A stretch of 6,861 nt of DNA from Methanoculleus sp. (GTDB lineage Archaea > Halobacteriota > Methanomicrobia > Methanomicrobiales > Methanoculleaceae), in contig JAQVVW010000071.1 of the NCBI GenBank assembly GCA_028698765.1, positions 1 through 6,861 on the forward strand, written 5' to 3'. This document shows positions 1-4,352 of the stretch, piece after piece. Below the pieces are notes generated by a model. That model saw nothing but the letters and a program-made list of their open reading frames with translations, did not search any database and was not told the origin of the DNA. How positions within the stretch are numbered: position 1 is the stretch's first letter; the number at the start of each line of letters is the position of its first letter. The position numbers and the translations under genes were made by a program.

Positions 1-482
1 GTCTTGACAACGTCAAGATCGCAGTTCTCGGGAAGGGCGATATCACCACACAGGCAAAAGAGGTGAACGTGGACCTCATCATCGGACCTGAGGAGATCGA
101 GCGGCTCGGGGGAGAACCCCGCGAAGCGCGCAAGGTGGCGGATGAGTACCGGTTCTTCCTTGCCGAGACGGCAATGATGCCTCTCGTCGGACGGTATCTT
201 GGTGTCAGGCTCGGTCCGCGCGGACGGATGCCGATGCCGGTTCCGCAGGGAATGGATATCCGGCCCATCGTTCAGCGTCTCCGGAACTCCGTGAAAGTCC
301 GGACGAAGGACAAGAAGGTCTTCCACGCGAAGGTCGGAACCTCCGGGATGGACACCGAGCAGATCGCCGAGAACATCGATACGGTTCTGCGGCGGGTCGA
401 GTCCGTCCTCGAGAGCGGCGCGATGAACATCCACTCGGTCTACGTGAAGACGACCATGGGGCCGGCAGTGAGGGTGATCTGA
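1..482 (+). CDS. rpl1: 50S ribosomal protein L1 (uL1), 3' part, truncated by the window edge
   Basis: Large-subunit protein that binds 23S rRNA at the mobile L1 stalk and helps release tRNA from the E site. In methanogens it is also known to repress its own operon by binding the mRNA. The reading frame is open from base 3 to the TGA at 480-482 and gives 159 residues. Archaeal L1 is about 210-220 residues, so roughly 55 N-terminal residues lie outside the window. A GTG at 63 is in frame, but the residues before it (KIAVLGKGDITTQAKEV) are typical L1 sequence, so it is internal and not the start. Family-typical stretches are DLIIGPEEIERLGG, LGPRGRMPMPVPQG and the C-terminal HSVYVKTTMGPAVRVI. The stop overlaps the rpl10 start (TGATG), indicating coupled translation. 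The mRNA site for L1 autoregulation would lie upstream and cannot be seen here. Confidence 0.97.
   Translation, partial: LDNVKIAVLGKGDITTQAKEVNVDLIIGPEEIERLGGEPREARKVADEYRFFLAETAMMPLVGRYLGVRLGPRGRMPMPVPQGMDIRPIVQRLRNSVKVRTKDKKVFHAKVGTSGMDTEQIAENIDTVLRRVESVLESGAMNIHSVYVKTTMGPAVRVI
473..478 (+). promoter_or_regulatory. Ribosome-binding site of rpl10, inside the end of rpl1
   Basis: GGTGAT is complementary to the conserved 3' end of archaeal 16S rRNA and lies three bases before the rpl10 ATG at 482. It is contained in the last codons of rpl1, so ribosomes finishing L1 can start L10 directly. It fixes the rpl10 start. Confidence 0.8.
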
Positions 483-1510
483 TGGCGCTCTATACGCACC
501 ACCTGCCCCGGTGGAAGAAGGATGAAGTAGAGGAGATCAGGCGCGGTATCGAGGAGCACTCGCTCGTCGGCGTCGTGGACATGTATGGCATTCCCGCCTC
601 GCAGGTCCAGCAGATCCGGCGGAACCTCCGCGGCACGGCGAGGGTGAAGATGGCAAGGAACACGCTGATCGAGCACGCCTTAAACGAGCTCGGCGGCAGC
701 GTCGTGGCCTTGAACGACCACGCCGAAGGCCAGAGCGCCCTGATCTTCACGAACGAGAATCCGTTCAAGCTCTTCAAGCTGCTCGAGAAGACCAAGACGA
801 AGATGGCGGCGAAGCCCGGCGAGACTGCGCCGGAGGATATCGTCATCCCGAAGGGTCCGACCTCCTTCAAGCCCGGCCCGATTGTGGGCGAGCTTCAGCA
901 GGTGGGCATTCCCGCAGCCATTGAGGGCGGAAAGGTCAAGATCCGCGAGACGAAGACGGTCGTGAAGAAGGGCGAGGTCATCAACAAGAAGGTTGCCGAC
1001 GCTCTGGTGAAACTCGGCGTCAAGCCGATGGATGTCGGTCTCATCCTGCAGGCCGCATACTACAGGAACACCGTCTTCACGCCGGACCTCCTCGCCATTG
1101 ATGAGGAAGCCTACGCGAACAACATCGTGCTCGCGGCCCAGCAGGCGTTCAACCTCTCGGTGAATGCCGCGATTCCGACCAGACTCACCGTCAGCGCGAT
1201 CATCGGCAGGGCGGTGCGCGAGGCCCGGAACGTGGGCGTCGAGGCGAGCATCTACGAGAAGGATATCGTCGACCTGATCATCGGGCGGGCCCAGCGCGAG
1301 ATGCTGGCCGTCGCGCTCGCGGCACAGGGCCGTGGGTTCGAGCTCGATGAGGCGACCCTGAAAGCCGCGTCGGCTGCGACCGCTGCGGCACCCGCGGCAG
1401 CAGCCCCGGCGGCAGCCGAGGAGAAGCCCGAGGAAGAAGAGTCTGAAGAGGAGAATAAGGAAGAGGAAGAAGAGAGCGGCATGGCCGGTCTCGGTGCCCT
1501 CTTCGGCTAA
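482..1510 (+). CDS. rpl10: 50S ribosomal protein L10 (uL10, acidic stalk protein P0)
   Basis: Base of the ribosomal stalk: it binds 23S rRNA and carries several L12 dimers, which recruit the translational GTPases. The product is 342 residues, usual for the archaeal P0-type protein and much longer than bacterial L10. Residues about 1-105 form the rRNA-binding domain. Residues about 105-190 correspond to the insertion domain found in archaea and eukaryotes (PGPIVGELQQVGIPA lies here). Residues about 200-290 form the helical spine that binds L12. After that come an Ala/Pro-rich hinge, a Glu-rich stretch and the terminal [10 protein letters not shown]. The ATG overlaps the rpl1 stop by one base and has a GGTGAT site three bases upstream. 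rpl12 follows after 26 bases. The last 17 codons and the stop are identical in DNA sequence to the end of rpl12, which is unusual (see findings). Confidence 0.98.
   Translation: MALYTHHLPRWKKDEVEEIRRGIEEHSLVGVVDMYGIPASQVQQIRRNLRGTARVKMARNTLIEHALNELGGSVVALNDHAEGQSALIFTNENPFKLFKLLEKTKTKMAAKPGETAPEDIVIPKGPTSFKPGPIVGELQQVGIPAAIEGGKVKIRETKTVVKKGEVINKKVADALVKLGVKPMDVGLILQAAYYRNTVFTPDLLAIDEEAYANNIVLAAQQAFNLSVNAAIPTRLTVSAIIGRAVREARNVGVEASIYEKDIVDLIIGRAQREMLAVALAAQGRGFELDEATLKAASAATAAAPAAAAPAAAEEKPEEEESEEENKEEEEESGMAGLGALFG
1457..1510 (+). repeat. 54-bp perfect direct repeat, copy 1 (end of rpl10)
   Basis: Identical base for base to 1798-1851, from an AAG codon to the TAA stop, encoding [17 protein letters not shown]. 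The base before it (T at 1456, G at 1797) and the bases after the stop differ, so the identity ends exactly at the stop codon. The tail binds translation factors and is conserved between P0 and L12 in archaea at protein level. Identity at every synonymous site suggests recent gene conversion. Confidence 0.95.
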
Positions 1511-1523
1511 CATCATTTCAAAA

Positions 1524-1529
1524 AGGTGA
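1524..1529 (+). promoter_or_regulatory. Ribosome-binding site of rpl12
   Basis: AGGTGA lies seven bases before the ATG at 1537, within the 26-base gap after rpl10. An ATG at 1530 is out of frame with L12 and too close to this site, so 1537 is the start. A dedicated strong site fits the need for several L12 copies per ribosome. Confidence 0.8.
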
Positions 1530-1536
1530 ATGAACC

Positions 1537-1851
1537 ATGGAGTATATCTACGCTGCACTGCTCCTGCACAACGCAGGCAAAGACGTAACTGAAGAGAATG
1601 TGACTGCTGTCCTGAACGCGGCCGGTGTCGCCGTCCAGGACGCCCGCGTGAAGGCGCTCGTCGCCGCACTCGAGGACGTGAACATCGAGGAGGCCATCAG
1701 CAAGGCCGCCGTCGCCCCGGTCGCCGCTGCACCCGCAGCCGCCGCCCCTGCAGCCGCCGCGGCCGCAGCCGAGGAGGAGCCCGAGGAAGAGTCCAAGAAG
1801 GAAGAGGAAGAAGAGAGCGGCATGGCCGGTCTCGGTGCCCTCTTCGGCTAA
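1537..1851 (+). CDS. rpl12: 50S ribosomal protein L12 (archaeal P1-type acidic stalk protein)
   Basis: Acidic stalk protein that sits as dimers on L10 and captures elongation and initiation GTPases through its C-terminal tail. The product is 104 residues, normal for archaeal L12. Residues 1-58, starting [15 protein letters not shown], form the helical N-terminal dimerisation and L10-binding domain. Residues about 59-78 are an Ala/Pro-rich flexible hinge. Residues about 79-94 are mostly Glu, and the end is [10 protein letters not shown], the factor-binding motif shared with L10. It is unrelated in sequence to bacterial L7/L12. It is the last gene of the rpl1-rpl10-rpl12 cluster and is followed by a T-rich tract. 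Its hinge uses different synonymous codons from the hinge of L10, while its last 17 codons are identical to those of L10. Confidence 0.98.
   Translation: MEYIYAALLLHNAGKDVTEENVTAVLNAAGVAVQDARVKALVAALEDVNIEEAISKAAVAPVAAAPAAAAPAAAAAAAEEEPEEESKKEEEEESGMAGLGALFG
1798..1851 (+). repeat. 54-bp perfect direct repeat, copy 2 (end of rpl12)
   Basis: Second copy of 1457-1510, 341 bp downstream in the same orientation and the same codon phase, ending at the rpl12 TAA. Recombination between the copies would delete most of rpl12, so the repeat would be under selection against loss. Confidence 0.95.
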
Positions 1852-1852
1852 A

Positions 1853-1873
1853 CCCTTTTTTCTTTCGCCTTTA
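1853..1873 (+). terminator. T-rich terminator after rpl12
   Basis: Directly after the rpl12 stop come CCC, six T (1856-1861), C, TTT, CGCC and TTT. T-rich tracts without a strong hairpin are the usual archaeal intrinsic terminator. The position at the end of the ribosomal cluster and before a convergent gene supports the call. A weak stem CGCC/GGCG (1866-1869 with 1880-1883) may contribute. Confidence 0.65.
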
Positions 1874-1906
1874 ACTGCTGGCGTTTCATCGTCTTCGTAT
1901 TACGGT

Positions 1907-1926
1907 AACCTCTCGTTGAGGAGGTT
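1907..1926. other. Stem-loop between two convergent genes
   Basis: AACCTC (1907-1912) pairs with GAGGTT (1921-1926) across an eight-base loop. It lies 24 bases beyond the stop of the HD-domain gene and 56 bases beyond that of rpl12, so it could stabilise either 3' end. On the - strand no T tract follows it, so it is not a classic terminator for the HD gene. The rest of the 98-bp gap shows nothing recognisable. Confidence 0.35.
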
Positions 1927-1949
1927 GTCTTTCGAGGAAGGTCTCCGGC

Positions 1950-3230
1950 CTACACAATTGTTTCCGCAACGATTTCCCCAGCACGCTTCTGCACGGTCTG
2001 TCGGTGCTCTTCTGGGCAGAAGAGGTAGAAGATTGTCCGGGGCTTGCCGGAACTGGTGAGGGTGGAGAACGAGTCAATCTCCTGGATTTTGCCGTCCCGT
2101 GTCTCAATCAGGAACGGGAACTTATCCTCCTCAAGGAGGAGGGACGCTGACTTAAAGAGTGTGTTCTCGTTCTTCACAAGGTCTGCGATGATGTAGTCGG
2201 GATCGCATCCGCACTCCTTCGCCACTGCCTCCTCGATCGCCTGCGCTTTGTCTGGGGTGAACTTTGTCCCAAGCTCGTACCTGAGGCGGGGGTCCTCCTC
2301 CTGCGAGACGTAGGTCGTATATGCACGCTTGAGGAGGTCCCTTTTCTCTAACCTCCCGACAAGGCTGGCTGCATTCCCCTCCGGTCTGGAAAGCATCTGC
2401 GCGAGCAACCGTGCATCGTCAAGAGCGAGGTAGTGCTCAAGAAAATCGTCACTTCTCATCTGGATCTTCTCTCTGTCCACGACCCGATCCCGGAAAGCAA
2501 TATTGATCGCCCGCTGGAGCATCCCGTTTGCCACGACATTCGTGTGGTGGTAATATACTTGGGCATACATTAGGAATCGCGCCAGCCTGAAACTCTCAAC
2601 AACGTCTATACCCTTTTCGTGGATGGTGAGATCCTCGCGCTGCCTGCTCACACTCTTTCGGAGTGTATAGAGGACGCGTTCGAGATCGAAGTTCCCGTAA
2701 GCCACGCCAGTGTGGTAAGAATCCCGCCGGAGGTAGTCTATCTTGTCGGCGTCGATGTTTCCGGATATAATCTGATGAGAGATCCCGTTCTGGTCTTCAG
2801 AGAGAAGAGCGATAACATTGTCGACCGTCTCGTTGAGGATCGAATTGATCTCCTCGTTCTCTCTGATAATACGGCGAGTGATCTCCTCATGCGTAGCATC
2901 TCTCCCGTTGATCTCTTTCAAAGGTGCCTCAAAGACATGGGAAAAGGGCCCATGGCCGACATCGTGGAGCAGGGCAGCATAACGAAGAATTTTAAGAGAA
3001 TCGTCCTCAATCTGCAGTTGCCGCGCCATGAGTGTGGCGACATGAAGGACCCCAAGGGAGTGCTCAAAGCGGGTGTGACATGCGGCAGGGTAGACCAGAT
3101 GTGCGTTGGCAAGTTGCTTGATCCTGCGCAGCCTCTGGAGTGGCCGGGTATCTAAAAGACGAAGTTCATCCCTGGTAAGTCCGATATACCCGTAGAGCGG
3201 ATCCCTGATGTGGGCCTCGTACGTGAGCGT
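1950..3230 (-). CDS. HD-domain phosphohydrolase (COG1078, SAMHD1/dGTPase-like), probable ACG start
   Basis: Probable cytoplasmic metal-dependent phosphohydrolase; relatives cleave deoxynucleoside triphosphates, but the substrate here is unknown. From the ACG at 3230 the product is 426 residues, normal for COG1078. The N-terminus has the family signature RDPLYGYI and RLRRIKQL (residues 9-40). Metal ligands are H57 in TRFEHSLGV, H89-D90 in LLHDVGHGPFSH and D160 in GNIDADKIDYLRRDS. H114-E115 (THEE) matches the second-shell catalytic site of SAMHD1-like enzymes. The first ATG in frame is at 3029, but a start there would drop about 67 residues, including the first metal-binding His, so it is unlikely to be the true start. 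A stop at 3234-3236 closes the frame upstream, and no ATG, GTG or TTG lies between. The gene follows the YwgA-like gene and is probably translated by coupling. The family is certain; the start is not. Confidence 0.9.
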   Translation of the reverse strand, partial: TLTYEAHIRDPLYGYIGLTRDELRLLDTRPLQRLRRIKQLANAHLVYPAACHTRFEHSLGVLHVATLMARQLQIEDDSLKILRYAALLHDVGHGPFSHVFEAPLKEINGRDATHEEITRRIIRENEEINSILNETVDNVIALLSEDQNGISHQIISGNIDADKIDYLRRDSYHTGVAYGNFDLERVLYTLRKSVSRQREDLTIHEKGIDVVESFRLARFLMYAQVYYHHTNVVANGMLQRAINIAFRDRVVDREKIQMRSDDFLEHYLALDDARLLAQMLSRPEGNAASLVGRLEKRDLLKRAYTTYVSQEEDPRLRYELGTKFTPDKAQAIEEAVAKECGCDPDYIIADLVKNENTLFKSASLLLEEDKFPFLIETRDGKIQEIDSFSTLTSSGKPRTIFYLFCPEEHRQTVQKRAGEIVAETIV

Positions 3231-3242
3231 GCGCTATCACCC
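3228..3242 (-). promoter_or_regulatory. Ribosome-binding site and probable ACG start of the HD-domain gene
   Basis: On the - strand GGGTGAT (3242-3236) matches the archaeal anti-Shine-Dalgarno well and is followed after five bases by ACG (3230-3228). That is where an ATG would be expected from homologue length. The TGA of the upstream gene (3239-3237) lies inside this site, so a terminating ribosome could reinitiate. An ACG differs from ATG by one transition; a sequencing error or a degraded start are the alternatives. Confidence 0.5.
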
Positions 3243-3791
3243 GGTCACGAAATGAAGTTTCTTGAGGAGATTCGCTCCTCTCTCGATCTGGTCATCTGAG
3301 AGATCCCAGTTCAAGGTCTGGGCAATCTCCCTGATCTCGTCATAGGGCATGACTCTCTTCTCCCTCGCCAGGATATAGTGAACTTTCGCGGCCCAGGAAA
3401 GGGTCTTGGAGTCGAGGTTTGCGGTAGCCCTGCATATGCCGACGATCATTTCTATCTCCCTGGCTTCTGAGGCGTGCTCCTGTTCCAGCCGCGAGATCAT
3501 CCTTTCACCGTCACCTGTGAGGGTGTAAGTGTAGCGTTTCCAGTCGGGTGTCGCTGCAGATCCGGGAGTACCAGGTGTCTCCATCCTCTCCTCGATGAAG
3601 CCGTAAGAGACGAGGGCCTGTATCGCGCCAGCGATGTCGGCGCTGTAGGGGCCATAGTAGTGCGGGCGATAGTGTGCCCTGATGGCACTCAGGATCGTTG
3701 AGAAATATCCCAGTTTCTGGATCGTCGTCCGGCCTGAGATACGACCTCCTGCTGCCTTCAGCATTACGAGAATGCCGTCAAATTCATCCAT
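3237..3791 (-). CDS. YwgA-like winged-helix protein
   Basis: Protein of 184 residues that I recognise as similar to the uncharacterised YwgA family of Firmicutes. Visible signatures are GRTTIQKLGYF (residues 20-30), an N-terminal helix-turn-helix-like element, and HYYGPYS (44-50), followed by a short helix and an LTGDGERMI wing-like segment. The C-terminal half (about 127-184, with LSWAAKVHYIL and DLSDDQIERGANLLKKL) is helical. There is no signal peptide or membrane segment. The GRxxxQK...YGPYS pattern also occurs in antitoxin-like Panacea/DUF4065 proteins, so a DNA- or protein-binding role is plausible but unproven. The start at 3791 is supported by GGAG nine bases upstream and a TATA box about 45 bases upstream. 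The stop overlaps the ribosome-binding site of the HD phosphohydrolase, so the two genes form an operon. Confidence 0.8.
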   Translation of the reverse strand: MDEFDGILVMLKAAGGRISGRTTIQKLGYFSTILSAIRAHYRPHYYGPYSADIAGAIQALVSYGFIEERMETPGTPGSAATPDWKRYTYTLTGDGERMISRLEQEHASEAREIEMIVGICRATANLDSKTLSWAAKVHYILAREKRVMPYDEIREIAQTLNWDLSDDQIERGANLLKKLHFVTG

Positions 3792-3800
3792 ACGTCAGGT

Positions 3801-3804
3801 CTCC
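3801..3804 (-). promoter_or_regulatory. Ribosome-binding site of the YwgA-like gene
   Basis: GGAG on the - strand, nine bases before the ATG at 3791. Another ATG at 3815 is in frame but runs into a TGA after six codons, which confirms 3791 as the start. Confidence 0.6.
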
Positions 3805-3834
3805 GGTGAGTTCATGGCACAATCGTAGATGTCG

Positions 3835-3850
3835 TATTTATAGGGTGCGG
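3835..3850 (-). promoter_or_regulatory. TATA-box/BRE promoter of the YwgA-like/HD operon
   Basis: On the - strand the sequence CCGCACC followed by CTATAAATA is a near-ideal archaeal TATA box (3843-3835) with upstream BRE-position bases. A transcription start about 25 bases downstream, near 3812, would give a leader of about 20 bases that contains the GGAG site. The region beyond it (3851-3910) is AT-rich and could hold activator sites, but no repeat or operator is evident. Confidence 0.75.
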
Positions 3851-3961
3851 CGAGTATACGAACGTTATGCTGATTATTGTTTTCGATTATATGAATTTGT
3901 TGATCTGGGTTTCTTCTCCGAATCACCCGGAACCTCTTTTTGCTGTTGTAACAGAATGACT

Positions 3962-4081
3962 CTAAACGTCCGGATATGGCATGGCCTTCCCTGCCGCCGC
4001 ACCATCGCCGCCACCACCCCGCCAACTCACGTCCTGGTTCGTCTCGTGGACGAGCTCCTGGGTGGTCTTTTCTTCGGTCAT
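3962..4081 (-). CDS. Possible small protein, 39 residues, unknown function
   Basis: I do not recognise this product. The frame starts at ATG 4081 and stops at TAG 3964-3962. The N-terminal half, MTEEKTTQELVHETNQDV, is hydrophilic and looks like ordinary protein sequence. The second half is Gly/Ala-rich and ends KAMPYPDV. There is no membrane segment or cysteine motif. The main support is a perfect GGAGGT six bases before the ATG. No convincing TATA box is seen; the best-placed AT-rich stretch is at about 4115-4123. It could be a true small gene, the remnant of a longer gene, or chance. It would be transcribed toward the YwgA-like operon. Confidence 0.35.
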   Translation of the reverse strand: MTEEKTTQELVHETNQDVSWRGGGGDGAAAGKAMPYPDV

Positions 4082-4087
4082 CCTGTA

Positions 4088-4111
4088 ACCTCCCGGATGA
4101 CAATAGGAGGT
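4088..4111 (-). promoter_or_regulatory. Ribosome-binding site of the small ORF within a potential masking hairpin
   Basis: In the - strand transcript ACCTCC (4111-4106) can pair with GGAGGT (4093-4088) across 12 bases. GGAGGT is the Shine-Dalgarno of the 39-codon frame, so the hairpin would hide it. The same inverted repeat places an AGGAGGT on the + strand ahead of an ATG at 4122, so the pairing may be incidental. Confidence 0.35.
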
Positions 4112-4150
4112 CGAAGAGAAAATGGCTGACCGTAAGGGCCCCCACCGCCC

Positions 4151-4188
4151 GGCGCTTCGCGCCTCCTCCCGCCCCCTCGGGGGGCGGG
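4151..4188. repeat. GC-rich double hairpin, extragenic palindrome
   Basis: Two perfect stems lie four bases apart: GGCGC-TTC-GCGCC (4151-4163), and a 9-bp stem CCCGCCCCC closed by a TCG loop (4168-4188). They sit between hypF and the small ORF, in no credible gene. Such paired GC hairpins resemble dispersed extragenic palindromes or a strong transcript-end structure. No T tract adjoins them, so I do not call a terminator. Confidence 0.55.
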
Positions 4189-4320
4189 CAGTGCGGGGCG
4201 ATAGGTCGTGGGTGGGAAATGCAACCTGTCGGATCGGATCGACCTGCCTCAGAGCGTCGAGTTTCAGTATCTCGGTTGAAGAAGATACCCTGGACCCTGC
4301 GCCCGTTTCACATTCCTCTG

Positions 4321-4335
4321 GAGCAGCAGTTGCTC
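4321..4335 (-). terminator. Small stem-loop just after hypF
   Basis: GAGCA/TGCTC with a five-base loop begins 18 bases after the hypF stop on the - strand. It may protect the 3' end of the transcript, but it is short and no T tract follows, so the call is weak. Confidence 0.2.
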
Positions 4336-4352
4336 GCCCGACATACTCCCTC

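Larger units (their letters stand above)
3792..4352. other. 561-bp intergenic region between the YwgA-like operon and hypF
   Basis: No long gene is supported here. Bases 3835-3850 hold the promoter of the leftward operon. Bases 3851-3960 are distinctly AT-rich against a GC-rich background. Bases 3962-4081 contain a 39-codon frame on the - strand with a good ribosome-binding site. Bases 4151-4188 are a GC-rich double hairpin. Bases 4189-4320 show nothing recognisable beyond short repeats such as ACCTG at 4219 and 4240, flanking a doubled CGGAT. Open frames on both strands are low-complexity Pro/Arg/Ser runs of the kind GC-rich DNA produces by chance. Confidence 0.6.

Noticed and set aside
63..482. 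GTG at 63 as the start of L1
   Set aside because: The frame stays open to the window edge and the upstream residues are typical L1 sequence, so the gene begins before the window.
680..1669. Long open frame on the - strand across rpl10 and into rpl12
   Set aside because: Antisense to two certain ribosomal genes. Its product is an Arg/Leu-rich chain with no family resemblance.
1950..3029. ATG at 3029 as the start of the HD phosphohydrolase
   Set aside because: It would remove the conserved N-terminal segment and the first metal-binding histidine. No Shine-Dalgarno is evident immediately upstream.
3795..4145. 116-codon frame on the - strand in the spacer
   Set aside because: Composition is irregular and no domain is visible. 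The frame runs through the TATA promoter of the next operon and ends just before its start codon.
4264..4344. 26-codon frame on the - strand just after hypF, with GGTGA at 4357-4353 eight bases before its ATG
   Set aside because: The GGTGA is formed by the end and stop of hypF, and the peptide (MSGEQLLLQRNVKRAQ...) shows no feature. Too short to support without conservation data.
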